A DNA stretch of 64,000 bases from positions 311,645 to 375,644 of the forward strand of contig NZ_MDKB01000005.1 in NCBI RefSeq assembly GCF_001715295.1, read 5' to 3'. The notes beneath the pieces are model-generated. The model had not been told where the DNA came from. It did not search any database and saw nothing but the letters and a program-made list of their open reading frames with translations. The position numbers and the translations under genes were made by a program. Numbering within the stretch: the stretch's first letter is position 1; each line of letters starts with the position of its first letter. This document shows, piece after piece, positions 32,980 through 41,867 of the stretch. Origin of the DNA: Streptomyces griseus. GTDB lineage: Bacteria; Actinomycetota; Actinomycetes; Streptomycetales; Streptomycetaceae.

Positions 32980-34194
32980 TCAGGCCAGTGCGGCCAGCGG
33001 GTCGTCCAGCACGGGCTGCCAGGCCAGTTCGGCGGCGCCCACCAGGCTGTTGTGGGCCAGGGTGCAGGACAGGATCGGCACACTGCCGCTGCGGCCCCAC
33101 AGGCTCCGGTCGGCCACCACCGCCCGGAGGCGCTCGGGATCGGCCTCCAGGAGGTCGCGGTGCAGCCCGCCGAGGATGATGCGGTCCGGGTTGAGGATGT
33201 TGACGAGGCCCGCCAGGCCGAGGCCGAGGCGGTCGATCAGCTCCTCGGCGGCGGCCCGGACACAGGGGTCGTCGTACTCCGTGCGCAGGAGGTCGCCCGC
33301 CTGCTTGAGGAGCGACTCCTCGGGGCCGGGGTCCCTGCGCGCCGAGGTGAGGAAGGCGAGCGGGTCGGTCTCGACGTCCAGACAGCCGCGTCCCCCGCAG
33401 TGGCAGGGGCGCCCCTCGGGGTTCACCGTGAGATGTCCCACTTCCAGGGCGAGCCCCGAACTCCCCGTGTGCAGGCGGCCGTCGAGGACGAGGGCGCCTC
33501 CCACACCCCGGTGGCCGGTGGCCACGCACAGCAGGTGCTGGGCCCCGCGGCCCGCACCGTGCCGGTGCTCGGCGAGGGCCGCGAGGTTGACGTCGTTGCC
33601 GGTGAACGCCGGACCGGCGATACCGGCCGCGCGCACGCGGGCGGAGAAGATCTCCCTGACGGGGGCACCCGCCGGCCAGGCAAGGTGCATCGGGTTGAGG
33701 GCGGTGCCCTCCGGTTCGGCGACCGCGGAGGGGACGGCCAGGCCGGCGCCCACGCAGCGAAGTCCGCTCTCACGCAGCAGCAGGGCGCCCGCCTCGACCA
33801 CCTCGCCGAGCACCTGGGCGGGATCGGCCATGACGGTCACGCAGCCGGGCGCGGTGGCCACGATCCTGCCCCCGAGTCCCACGAGCGCGGCACGGAAGCC
33901 GTCGGAGTGCACCTGGGCGGCGAGGGCGACCGGGCCACCGTCCCGGACGGACAGCCGGTGCGAGGGGCGGCCCTGCGAACCGGCCGCGGAGCGTGGACTG
34001 GAGTCGACCCTGATCAGCCCGAGCGCTTCCAGTTCCGCGGCCACGGCACCCGCGGTGGCACGGGTGACGCCGAGTTCGGAGGTCAGGACGGCGCGGGTGG
34101 GCGCCCGGCCGGTGTGCACCAGCTCCAGGGCGGGCCCGAGCGCGCTGCGGCCCCTCTCCAACTTCGTCCGCGTGGTGGTCGCCTTGCCGTTCAT
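32980..34194 (-). CDS. ROK-family transcriptional repressor (NagC/XylR-like)
   Basis: A 404-residue ROK regulator with an N-terminal helix-turn-helix (about 15-75; LVHTGRAPTRAVLTSELGVTRATAGAVAAELEALGLIRV) and a C-terminal sugar-kinase-like domain. It has the ROK zinc motif GRPCHCGGRGCLDVE and FTGNDVNLAALAEHRHG, GHRGVGGALVLDGRLH and PDRIILGGLHR. The kinase ATP loop is degenerate (VALAAQVHSDGF), so it is a sensor, not an enzyme. The ATG at 34194 follows GGGAGACTC. It is divergent from an MFS gene with a TTTGT-N11-ACAAA element across the shared start region, its most likely target. Confidence 0.92.
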   Translation of the reverse strand: MNGKATTTRTKLERGRSALGPALELVHTGRAPTRAVLTSELGVTRATAGAVAAELEALGLIRVDSSPRSAAGSQGRPSHRLSVRDGGPVALAAQVHSDGFRAALVGLGGRIVATAPGCVTVMADPAQVLGEVVEAGALLLRESGLRCVGAGLAVPSAVAEPEGTALNPMHLAWPAGAPVREIFSARVRAAGIAGPAFTGNDVNLAALAEHRHGAGRGAQHLLCVATGHRGVGGALVLDGRLHTGSSGLALEVGHLTVNPEGRPCHCGGRGCLDVETDPLAFLTSARRDPGPEESLLKQAGDLLRTEYDDPCVRAAAEELIDRLGLGLAGLVNILNPDRIILGGLHRDLLEADPERLRAVVADRSLWGRSGSVPILSCTLAHNSLVGAAELAWQPVLDDPLAALA

Positions 34195-34280
34195 GGGGGC
34201 GAGTCTCCCATGATCCGCAGCCGCTGCCGACGCTCCGGCGCCCCGTACCGTCCACCGGCCGGTCACGGGCGCCGACGGTC

Positions 34281-34334
34281 TTGCGTACGTTCGCGCCGCC
34301 ACCCTATGCTCACTTTGTGCCGCCAGTGAACAAA
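34281..34334 (+). promoter_or_regulatory. Leaderless promoter with overlapping operator for the MFS gene
   Basis: TTGCGT (34281-34286), an 18-bp spacer and TATGCT (34305-34310) end 6 nt before the GTG at 34317. The inverted TTTGT (34314-34318) and ACAAA (34330-34334) span the start codon and could be the ROK repressor's binding site. Confidence 0.6.
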
Positions 34335-35576
34335 ATGCGGACGGCCCTGCCCGGGGGACTCGGCGGAGACACCGCCCCCCTCCCTCCGGCCCGCCTCCGT
34401 ACCGCGCTGACCGTCTTCTTCGCCCTGGACGGCTTCCTGTTCGCCGGCTGGGTGGTCCGTATCCCGGCCGTCAAGCATCAGACGGGAGCCACCGCCTCCG
34501 CCCTGGGACTGGCGCTGCTGGGCGTCTCCGCGGGTGCGGTCGTCACCATGATGCTCACCGGCAGGCTGTGCCGGCGCTACGGGAGCCACGCCGTCACCGT
34601 GGTCTGCGGTGTGCTGCTCTCGTTGAGCATCACCCTTCCCGCGCAGACGCACACGCCCCTCGCCCTGGGGCTGGTCCTGCTGCTGTTCGGCGCCGCGTAC
34701 GGCGGTATGAACGTGGCGATGAACAGCGCGGCCGTGGACCTGGTGGCCTCGCTCCGGCGTCCCGTGATGCCGAGCTTCCACGCGGCGTTCAGTATCGGCG
34801 GGATGGCCGGGGCCGGCCTCGGTGGACTGGTCGCCGGCGGGCTCTCCCCCTCGGCGCACCTCTTCGGCCTGGCCGGCGTCGGACTTCTGGTCACCGCGGT
34901 CACCGGCCCTGCCCTGCTCCGGAACCGGGTGGCCCCCGGACCGGGGGCCACGGAGCCGACCGCACCTCGACCGGCTGCCGGGGCACGGCCTCCGGGGGAG
35001 GCACGGGAGCAGCCGCGTGGCATGACCGGCCGCGTACGCCGGGTCGTCGTACTGTTCGGCGTCATCGCGCTCTGCACCGCGTACGGCGAGGGCGCGCTGG
35101 CCGAGTGGGGGGCGCTGCACCTCACGCAGGACCTGCACGCCGGGCCCGGTCCGGCCGCCGCCGGATACTCCCTCTTCGCCCTGACCATGGCCGTCGGCAG
35201 GCTCGGCGGCACGAGTCTCCTGGAGCGGTTCGGACAGACGCGGACGCTGGTGGCGGGAGGGGTGACCGCCGCGTCGGGAATGCTGCTGGGTGCCCTCGCG
35301 CCGGTCCTGTGGCTCGCCCTGCTGGGCTTCGCCGTGGCCGGCCTGGGGCTGGCCAACATCTTTCCGGTCGCGGTCAGCCGTGCGGGGGCGCTGGCCGGAC
35401 CGGCCGGCGTCGCCGCCGCCTCGACGCTCGGATACGGCGGGATGCTCCTGGGACCGCCGCTGATCGGCTTCCTGGCCGACTGGATCTCCCTGCCCGTGGC
35501 GCTCACGACGGTCACCCTGTTCGCCGCGGTGGCCGCCGTGCTGGGCTGCACGGCCCGCACGGCTACGCACACGTGA
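34317..35576 (+). CDS. MFS transporter, fucose permease/YbjJ-like
   Basis: A 419-residue 12-helix transporter. Features of the FucP/YbjJ-like group include TVFFALDGFLFAGWVVRIPAVKHQTGATASALGLALLGVSAGAVVTMMLTGRL, GAAYGGMNVAMNSAAVDLVASLRRPVMPSFHAAFSIGGMAGAGLGG and GEGALAEWGALHLTQDL in helix 7, with a Pro-rich central loop. YbjJ-type proteins are sugar or sugar-phosphate exporters. The GTG at 34317 is favoured because it is 6 nt from the -10 hexamer; an ATG at 34335 would also give a sensible protein. Divergent from, and probably repressed by, the ROK regulator. Confidence 0.88.
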   Translation: MPPVNKMRTALPGGLGGDTAPLPPARLRTALTVFFALDGFLFAGWVVRIPAVKHQTGATASALGLALLGVSAGAVVTMMLTGRLCRRYGSHAVTVVCGVLLSLSITLPAQTHTPLALGLVLLLFGAAYGGMNVAMNSAAVDLVASLRRPVMPSFHAAFSIGGMAGAGLGGLVAGGLSPSAHLFGLAGVGLLVTAVTGPALLRNRVAPGPGATEPTAPRPAAGARPPGEAREQPRGMTGRVRRVVVLFGVIALCTAYGEGALAEWGALHLTQDLHAGPGPAAAGYSLFALTMAVGRLGGTSLLERFGQTRTLVAGGVTAASGMLLGALAPVLWLALLGFAVAGLGLANIFPVAVSRAGALAGPAGVAAASTLGYGGMLLGPPLIGFLADWISLPVALTTVTLFAAVAAVLGCTARTATHT

Positions 35577-35581
35577 GCGAT

Positions 35582-35597
35582 TGAGTAGCCGTACTCA
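35582..35597. promoter_or_regulatory. TGAGTA/TACTCA palindrome upstream of a small membrane protein gene
   Basis: TGAGTAGCCGTACTCA is a 16-bp inverted repeat (6-bp arms, 4-bp centre) located 61 bp before the next start codon. The size and form suit a TetR-type or similar operator; no regulator can be assigned. Confidence 0.55.
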
Positions 35598-35657
35598 GGC
35601 GCGGGCGGCTCCCCCCGCGCACCCTGGAGGTACCGATCCGACCTACGGGAGCTGGAC

Positions 35658-36023
35658 ATGAACGACCTGATGAAGAACGCGCGGCTGCGGACCCTGGCCC
35701 GGCTGACCTTCGGCAACACGGCGTCACGCGTCTATCTCGGCCTCGTCGTGGCGGTCGCGTTGTTCGTCACCGTCGACACCCTGTTCGTGGCGCACGAGGA
35801 TGCCTCGTTCGCCGGTGTCTGGCTGTTCTTCCTGGCCGCGCCCACCGTGTTCGTCTTCTTCGTGGGCACATCCCTGGCCGGCGCGGAGACGGGCGGCCCC
35901 GCCTGGTTCGTCTACCTCGGCCTGATCGTGTCGGTGCTCGTGCAGGCGTGTGCGCTGGGCTGGTTCTCGCGGCTGCTGCGCGGCGTCGGCCACGGTCGCT
36001 CCACCCGCCCTCAGGGCGCTTGA
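35658..36023 (+). CDS. SCO4225-like small membrane protein
   Basis: A 121-residue protein with a basic N-terminus (LRTLARLTFGNTASRVYLGLVVAVALFVTVDTLFV) and three membrane helices (about 24-44, 52-75, 83-105). It matches a small conserved actinobacterial membrane protein group I know from SCO4225; the function is unknown. The ATG follows GGGAGCTGG. A regulatory palindrome lies upstream. Confidence 0.82.
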   Translation: MNDLMKNARLRTLARLTFGNTASRVYLGLVVAVALFVTVDTLFVAHEDASFAGVWLFFLAAPTVFVFFVGTSLAGAETGGPAWFVYLGLIVSVLVQACALGWFSRLLRGVGHGRSTRPQGA

Positions 36024-36285
36024 CGCACCGGGCGGAATCCCGTCCGCGCAGATCCCTCCCGGGGGACACGAACGTCCCTCAGGCGGAGGGCCGTTCACTC
36101 GCCGCGGCCGCCCGGACCACGGCAACGAACGCCCGGAGACAGGTCGGTCCGGTGCCGGCGGCCGGGACTTGTGCGCCCTCGGCGTACGGCCCCGGTGACG
36201 CCGCCGCGTAGCGAGCACCCGGCGCCTCGATCACGAACCGGGCGGGCCCGGGTGGGCTCCGCCCGGATCAGGACACGGTACGGCC

Positions 36286-37521
36286 TCAGCGGTCCAGAGC
36301 CGACATGGCCCGCTGCGCCAGCGGATGCGTCCGGACGAGTTCGGCCAGCGACGTGGTTCCCCGGGTGATCCCGGCGAACGCCTTCCAGGCGGGGCGGAAT
36401 CCGGTCAGCACCGCGTGCAGCATTCCGGGGCGCCGCTCGAAGAGCTTGAGCATGCGGCGGCCGACGCCCATCTCGACGCCCAGCCCCGCCTTGATCGCGA
36501 AGGCGTAGTTGAGCGCCTGGCGCCGGGCGTCGACGGCATCGTGCGCTTCCGCGATCCGTACCGCCCACTCCCCCGCGAGCCGGCCGGACCGCAGGGCGAA
36601 GGAGATGCCTTCCCTGGTCCACGGCTCCAGGAGCCCCGCCGCGTCACCGCAGACGACCACCCGGCCGCGGGAGAGCGGCGAGTCCTCGCTACGGCACCGT
36701 GTCAGATGTCCGGAGGAGATGGTCGGTTCGAATCCGGCGAGGCCCAGCCGGCCGATGAAGTCCTCCAGATAGCGCTTGGTACCCGCGCCGTCGCCGCGCG
36801 CCGCGATCACTCCGACGGTCAGCGTGTCCCCCTTGGGAAAGACCCAGCCGTAACTCCCCGGAATCGGCCCCCAGTCGATCAGCACCCGTCCCGCCCAGTC
36901 CTCGGCGACCGTGGCGGGGACCGGGATCTCGGCCTCGAGGCCGAGGTCCACCTGGTCGAGCTTCACCCCGACATGGGCTCCTATGCGGCCGGCGCTGCCG
37001 TCCGCGCCGACGACCGCCCGGGCGAGGACCGTCTCACCGCCGGCCAGCACCACGGCTACCGTGCGCCGGTCCGGGACCGCGGGACCGTGCTGCTCCACCC
37101 GCGTCACCGACACACCGGTGCGCAGTTCGGCACCCGCCTTCTGCGCCTCCTCGACCAGTCCCGCATCGAACTCCGGCCGGTTGATCAGCCCGAAGAGCAT
37201 GCGCTTGGACCTGCGGGTACGGGACAGCTTCCCGTTCAGCGAGAACGTCACCGCGTGGATCCGGTCCTTCAGGGGGAGTTCGAACCCCGGGGGCAGCGAG
37301 TCCCGGGAGAATCCGATGATCCCGCCGCCGCACGTCTTGTACCGCGGCAGTTCCGCCTTCTCCAGCAGCAGCACCCGACGGCCTGCGACAGCTGCCGCGT
37401 ACGCCGCGGAAGCTCCGGCCGGGCCCGCGCCGACCACGACGACGTCCCACACCGACGACTCCTGCGGTACCGACGACGTCTCTTCCGCCTCACGTCCGGC
37501 GTCTGCGTTCTCGCTGCTCAC
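36286..37521 (-). CDS. Geranylgeranyl reductase-family flavoprotein
   Basis: A 411-residue FAD-dependent reductase. It has the FAD dinucleotide motif VVVVGAGPAGASAAYAAAVAGRRVLLLEK, the family motif PRYKTCGGGIIGFS with the conserved Cys, VVGADGSAGRIGAHVG, the PXXYxWxFP motif as IPGSYGWVFPKGD, and VVVCGDAAGLLEPWTREGISFALRSGRLAG. These enzymes saturate isoprenoid chains such as menaquinone or archaeal-type lipids; which isoprenoid is reduced here cannot be said. The GTG at 37521 has an upstream GGGAG. It is divergent from the M20 gene. Confidence 0.92.
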   Translation of the reverse strand: MSSENADAGREAEETSSVPQESSVWDVVVVGAGPAGASAAYAAAVAGRRVLLLEKAELPRYKTCGGGIIGFSRDSLPPGFELPLKDRIHAVTFSLNGKLSRTRRSKRMLFGLINRPEFDAGLVEEAQKAGAELRTGVSVTRVEQHGPAVPDRRTVAVVLAGGETVLARAVVGADGSAGRIGAHVGVKLDQVDLGLEAEIPVPATVAEDWAGRVLIDWGPIPGSYGWVFPKGDTLTVGVIAARGDGAGTKRYLEDFIGRLGLAGFEPTISSGHLTRCRSEDSPLSRGRVVVCGDAAGLLEPWTREGISFALRSGRLAGEWAVRIAEAHDAVDARRQALNYAFAIKAGLGVEMGVGRRMLKLFERRPGMLHAVLTGFRPAWKAFAGITRGTTSLAELVRTHPLAQRAMSALDR

Positions 37522-37715
37522 GATGTGCTTCTGCTCCCGATCCCGACCAGTGGCCCCAACTGCTCACGGCATCCTACGGCGCGCGGCGGCCCGGCCTCGC
37601 TGTGGGAGGATCAGCCATGATTTCGTCGTACATGCGACGCCGCCACCCCGGCGTCGCCCCGGACGCGCACACGGCGCGCCGCGGACCCGACGTCGCACCC
37701 ACGAGGAGCGTGCCC

Positions 37716-39080
37716 ATGACCGCCCGTCCGATCACCGAGACCGTCGCCTCGCTGATGCCCCGCGCGAAGACGGAACTGGCCGAGCTGGTGGCCTTCCGGT
37801 CGGTGGCGGACCCCGCGCAGTTCCCGAAGAGCGAGTGCGACGCGGCAGCCGACTGGGTCGCCGACGCGCTGCGCGCCGAGGACTTCCAGGACGTCGCCCT
37901 GCTCGACACCCCCGACGGCACCCGGTCCGTGTACGGCCGGCTGCCCGGCCCGGCAGGCGCGCCGACCGTCCTGCTGTACGCGCACTACGACGTGCAGCCG
38001 CCGCTGGACGAGTCGGCCTGGGCCTCCCCGCCCTTCGAGCTGACCGAGCGCGACGGCCGCTGGTTCGGCCGGGGGGCCGCCGACTGCAAGGGCGGCTTCC
38101 TCATGCACCTGCTCGCGCTGCGCGCCCTCAAGGCGAACGGCGGCGTCCCCGTCACCGTCAAGGTGATCGCGGAGGGTTCCGAGGAGCAGGGGACGGGTGG
38201 TCTCGAACAGTACGCGCAGGCGCACCCGGAGCTGCTCGCCGCCGACACCGTCGTCATCGGCGACACCGGCAACTTCCGGGTCGGCCTGCCCACCGTCACG
38301 TCCACGCTGCGGGGCATGACCATGCTGCGCGTACGGCTGGAAACCCTCGAAGGCAACCTGCACTCCGGGCAGTTCGGCGGAGCCGCCCCGGACGCGCTGG
38401 CCGCGATGATCCAGCTGCTGTCGACGCTGCGCTCCGCGGACGGTACGACGACGGTCGACGGGCTGGCCTCGGACGCGGTGTGGGACGGACTGCAGTACCC
38501 GGAGGGCGAGTTCCGCCAGGATGCCAAGGTGCTGGAGGGGGTGGAGCTGATCGGCACGGGTACGGTCGCGGACCGTATCTGGGCACGCCCCGCGGTGACC
38601 GTCATCGGCATCGACTGCCCGCCGGTGATCGGCGCCACACCGTCGCTGCAGGCGAGCGCCCAGGCGCAGGTGAGCCTGCGGGTGCCGCCGGGTCAGGACG
38701 CGGGCGAGGCGACCGACCTGCTGATCGCCCACCTCGAGTCGCACGTCCCGTGGGGTGCCCGGATCTCGGTGGAACGGGTCGGTCATGGGCAGCCGTTCCG
38801 CGCCGACACCGGAAGCCCCGCGTACACGGCGATGGCGGACGCCATGCGGGTCGCCTACCCGGGTGAGGAGATGCAGGTCTCCGGCATGGGCGGCTCGATC
38901 CCGCTGTGCAACACCCTCGCGGAGCTCTACCCCGAGGCGGAGATCCTCCTGATAGGGCTGAGCGAGCCGGAGGCGCAGATCCACGCGGTGAACGAGAGCG
39001 TGTCGCCCCAGGAGCTGGAGCGGCTGTCGGTCGCGGAGGCGCTGTTCCTGCGCAACTACGCGGAGTCCAGGACGGCTTGA
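37716..39080 (+). CDS. M20-family metallopeptidase (dipeptidase)
   Basis: A 454-residue zinc peptidase of the ArgE/DapE/CPG2 group. Metal and catalytic residues are visible: YAHYDVQPP (His, then catalytic Asp), RGAADCKGGF (bridging Asp), EGSEEQGTGGL (catalytic and metal Glu), GDTGN (Asp) and a late AVNESV region with QIHAVNE (His). A dimerisation domain lies between about 190 and 310 (GNLHSGQFGG). The ATG at 37716 follows GAGGAG; longer frames upstream have no signal. Substrate is probably a dipeptide or acyl-amino acid. It stands alone between divergent and convergent neighbours. Confidence 0.94.
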   Translation: MTARPITETVASLMPRAKTELAELVAFRSVADPAQFPKSECDAAADWVADALRAEDFQDVALLDTPDGTRSVYGRLPGPAGAPTVLLYAHYDVQPPLDESAWASPPFELTERDGRWFGRGAADCKGGFLMHLLALRALKANGGVPVTVKVIAEGSEEQGTGGLEQYAQAHPELLAADTVVIGDTGNFRVGLPTVTSTLRGMTMLRVRLETLEGNLHSGQFGGAAPDALAAMIQLLSTLRSADGTTTVDGLASDAVWDGLQYPEGEFRQDAKVLEGVELIGTGTVADRIWARPAVTVIGIDCPPVIGATPSLQASAQAQVSLRVPPGQDAGEATDLLIAHLESHVPWGARISVERVGHGQPFRADTGSPAYTAMADAMRVAYPGEEMQVSGMGGSIPLCNTLAELYPEAEILLIGLSEPEAQIHAVNESVSPQELERLSVAEALFLRNYAESRTA

Positions 39081-39255
39081 GGACGGCGGGCGGGACCGGC
39101 ACCGCCCACCCCCGCACGCACCACGGCGACGCCGCCCGGGGCCTTGCACTCCGGGCGGCGTCGGGCCGGTCCCGCCGTGAAGGCGTGACCTGACGGCGCG
39201 GGCGTTCCCTCGGACACGACCTGACAGGCGGGCACGGCCCCGGAGCCGTCACACG

Positions 39256-39350
39256 TTGACCGGAACCTGCCATCGCCGACCGGGTCACGGCCGGTATGTG
39301 CCATCCTCCGCATCATTGACCGGAACCTGCCACCTCTGGCGCGTCATGGC
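39256..39350. repeat. 60-bp tandem repeat (about 1.6 units)
   Basis: The 17-mer TTGACCGGAACCTGCCA occurs at 39256-39272 and again exactly 60 bp later at 39316-39332, and the following GTCAYGGCCGG is repeated in register. The composition differs from the flanking spacer. Repeated ends of this kind occur at IS21-type insertion termini, so it may be a relic of such an element, but no transposase is present. Confidence 0.6.
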
Positions 39351-40411
39351 CGGAAGTCACCCCCGGTGGGCTGACCGCCCACCGGTACCCCCGCTTCCAG
39401 GTTCAGCACGACGGACCGCTCCCGGGCCCGCAGGGCCCAGCGCAGCCGTTCGTAGCGGGTGGGCGGCAGCAGGGACGCCGCCTCCTCCTCGGTGACGAAC
39501 CGCCAGCCGCGCAGTTCCTCGCCGGGCAGCAGCAGCCGGGAGGCGTCCTCACCGCGCAGCAGCCCGCCGTCGAACAGGAAGCGCAGCCCTCCGTATCCGG
39601 GCGGTTTCGGGGCCTCCCAGTCGACCACCAGGAGCTCCGGCGCCGTTCCGAGGTGGAGGCCGAGTTCCTCGGCGACCTCTCTCGTCCCGGCCCGGGCCGG
39701 CGCCTCCCCGGACTCCACCACCCCGCCGGGGAACTCCCAGCCGGGCTTGTAGGTCGGGTCGACGAGCAGGACGCGGTCCCGTTCGTCGAAGAGCAGAACC
39801 CCGGAGGCGACGGTCTCCCCGCGCGGTTCCGGCGTCTGGACTATTCCGCAGTCCTTGGCCACCCCCGTGCGCAGCGCCTCTGCGATGCGTTCGGCCGTCG
39901 CACGCGGGGTGAGCGTGCCGGTGTCTATCAGGTGGGCGTCCTGGGTGATCCAGTCGAGCGCCGCCCGGTAGTGCCGGAGGTGCTCGTACGCCCCCTGCCG
40001 TGCGCGCCCGTCCTGCTCCGGATCGTCCGCGAACTCCGCACGGCCGGCCATCCGTCTTCGCAGGATCGTTTCGTCAGGCGCAAGGAGCACATGTCGCACC
40101 GGAATGCGCCGGGAGGCGAGCCCTCCGAAGATCTCGTCGCGATGCTCCTGCCGCAGGAGCGTCATGGGCACCACGAGAACCCCGGGCAGCTCGGCGAGCA
40201 GGGCGGCGGCCGTGTCCACCACCAGACGCCGCCAGATCGGGAGGTCCTGGAGGTCGGCCACCTCGGCGAGCTTCTTCTGCGGCAGCAGGTGGCGCAGTCC
40301 CCGTCCGATCAGTTCGGGGTCGTAGAAGGTGCTGTTCGGGATCAGATCGATCAGTTCGTTCGCGGCGCTGGTCTTTCCCGCGCCGGACGCACCGTTGATC
40401 CAGACGATCAC
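39344..40411 (-). CDS. P-loop kinase-like domain fused to a NUDIX hydrolase
   Basis: A 355-residue protein with two domains. Residues about 1-175 are a small P-loop ATP/GTP-binding domain (VIVWINGASGAGKTSAANELIDLIPNSTFYDPELIGRGLRHLLP...RHVLLAPDETILRRRMAGR), similar to shikimate-kinase-like or AAA_33 proteins. Residues about 200-345 are a NUDIX domain with ILVDPTYKPGWEFPGGVVESGEAPARAGTREVAEELGL (NUDIX box intact). The GTG at 40411 follows AGAGGGGGACCC. The fusion suggests joint metabolism or repair of a nucleotide derivative; the substrate is unknown. A 315-bp gap separates it from the next gene downstream on the map. Confidence 0.9.
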   Translation of the reverse strand: MIVWINGASGAGKTSAANELIDLIPNSTFYDPELIGRGLRHLLPQKKLAEVADLQDLPIWRRLVVDTAAALLAELPGVLVVPMTLLRQEHRDEIFGGLASRRIPVRHVLLAPDETILRRRMAGRAEFADDPEQDGRARQGAYEHLRHYRAALDWITQDAHLIDTGTLTPRATAERIAEALRTGVAKDCGIVQTPEPRGETVASGVLLFDERDRVLLVDPTYKPGWEFPGGVVESGEAPARAGTREVAEELGLHLGTAPELLVVDWEAPKPPGYGGLRFLFDGGLLRGEDASRLLLPGEELRGWRFVTEEEAASLLPPTRYERLRWALRARERSVVLNLEAGVPVGGQPTGGDFRP

Positions 40412-40726
40412 GGGTCCCCCTCTTCCGTAGCCCCCTGTGGCTTGCCCGCAACACCCCTCTGCGGAAACCCCACCGGGGCGATGCCCTTGTGCGCCCGGAC
40501 GCCCCGACGCCCGCCGGGGGCGTGCGACGGCACGGGACCGGAGGGCCGTCCGGACGCGACGGGTGCCCGCCGTGGAGCCGTCCGGACGGACAGCCGGGCG
40601 CGGGTGGGAGGACGGCACGGGATGGTGCGCGGTGCTCCGGTGACTACCTCGGCAGGACGTCGGCCGGACCCGGCGTGACGCCGGTGAACGGGCGTGACGC
40701 CCATGCGACCCGGCCCCCGGCCCGCA
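40412..40726. other. Gap with two adjacent palindromes
   Basis: No gene is supported. CCGGCGTGACGCCGG (40670-40684) and GGGCGTGACGCCC (40690-40702) lie in tandem just downstream of the ROK kinase gene (minus strand) and probably end its transcription. Confidence 0.6.
40670..40702 (-). terminator. Tandem palindromes after the ROK kinase gene
   Basis: Two perfect short hairpins sharing a GTGAC core, 25 bp beyond the stop codon of the kinase. Confidence 0.6.
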
Positions 40727-41695
40727 CTACTGCGCGACCACGGGCCGCACGGCGCCGACGGCCCCCGGGGGGACCGCCGCAGCGGCGGCCGCCGCTCCCA
40801 CCAGCCCCGCGTCGGTCCCCATGACCGCGGGGGTCACCGTGAGGCCCCGGACGAAGGAGAGCGTGGCGTAGTCACGCAGGGACCGCCGCAGCGGCGCGAA
40901 CAGCACGTCCGCCGCCCCGGCCACTCCCCCGCCGATCACCGCGATGTCGATCTCGACCAGGGTGGCGGTGGCGGCGATACCGGCCGCGAGCGCCCGGGCG
41001 GCCCGTTCGTACGAGGCGAGGGCGACCGGGTCCCCGGCCCGGGCGGCGGCAGCCACGGCCGCTGCCGTGGCATCGCCGTCCCGGCCGGGGAGCCAGCCGT
41101 TCTCCAGCGCCCGCCGGGCGATGTTCGGGCCGCTGGCGAGACGTTCGACGCAGCCGCGGGCGCCGCACGGGCAGAGGTCACCGTCCAGGTCGACGCTGAT
41201 GTGGCCGATGTGCCCGGCGTTGCCGGTGGGGCCCGGGTGGAGCTTGCCGCCGAGGACGAGTCCGCCGCCGACGCCCGTGGAGACCACCATGCACAGCGCG
41301 TTGTCGTATCCGCGGGCGGCACCCAGCCAGTGCTCGGCAGCCGCCACCGCGACCCCGTCGCCGACCAGGACGACGGGCAGCCCGCCGATCGTCCTGCCGA
41401 CCCTCTCCACGAGCGGGAAGTCCCGCCAGCCCGGAACGTTCACCGGGCTGACCGTGCCCGCCGACGCGTCCACCGGCCCGGCGCTGCCGATGCCGCACCG
41501 GCCCGCCCGGTGCCACAGCGGGGACGCCATGAGCTCGGCCAGGACCTCGTTCACCGCCCCCATCACCGCCTCCGCGTCCTCGCGGGCCGGCGTCGGCCGC
41601 CGCGCCCGTACGAGAAGCGCTCCGTCGCCGTCCACCAGCGCGCCGGCGATCTTGGTGCCGCCGATGTCGAGCGCGGCGACGAGGTCGGTATGCAT
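40727..41695 (-). CDS. ROK-family sugar kinase (glucokinase-like)
   Basis: A 322-residue ROK kinase. The ATP/phosphate loop is LVAALDIGGTKIAGALVDGDG, the sugar-binding part SPVNVPGWRDFPLVERV and GDGVAVAAAEHWLGAARG, followed by STGVGGGLVLGGKLHPGPTGNAGHIGHISVD and the zinc motif CPCGARGCVERLAS. Together these suggest an active enzyme rather than a repressor. The ATG at 41695 follows CCGGAGAGACG. It is divergent from a LacI regulator with a palindromic operator between, so the pair probably controls uptake or phosphorylation of one sugar. Confidence 0.92.
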   Translation of the reverse strand: MHTDLVAALDIGGTKIAGALVDGDGALLVRARRPTPAREDAEAVMGAVNEVLAELMASPLWHRAGRCGIGSAGPVDASAGTVSPVNVPGWRDFPLVERVGRTIGGLPVVLVGDGVAVAAAEHWLGAARGYDNALCMVVSTGVGGGLVLGGKLHPGPTGNAGHIGHISVDLDGDLCPCGARGCVERLASGPNIARRALENGWLPGRDGDATAAAVAAAARAGDPVALASYERAARALAAGIAATATLVEIDIAVIGGGVAGAADVLFAPLRRSLRDYATLSFVRGLTVTPAVMGTDAGLVGAAAAAAAVPPGAVGAVRPVVAQ

Positions 41696-41772
41696 CGGTG
41701 TCGTCTCTCCGGAGGGTGATGGCGCCGGACCTGCGGCTTCCGTCAATGGGTCTGCTCAGTCTCCTCGGATAT

Positions 41773-41784
41773 GACAACGTTGTC
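41773..41784. promoter_or_regulatory. LacI-type operator between kinase and LacI genes
   Basis: GACAACGTTGTC is a perfect 12-bp palindrome with the central CG typical of LacI-family sites. TATGCT (41792-41797), a -10 hexamer for the LacI gene, follows at 7 bp, so binding would block transcription of the regulator and its divergent partner. Confidence 0.8.
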
Positions 41785-41867
41785 CAGGGCCTATGCTCGA
41801 GGCCTCGGCCCCCGGCCCCCCGCAGGCCCACCGAAACCGCCCGCATCCGACGACAGGACAGCGCACC

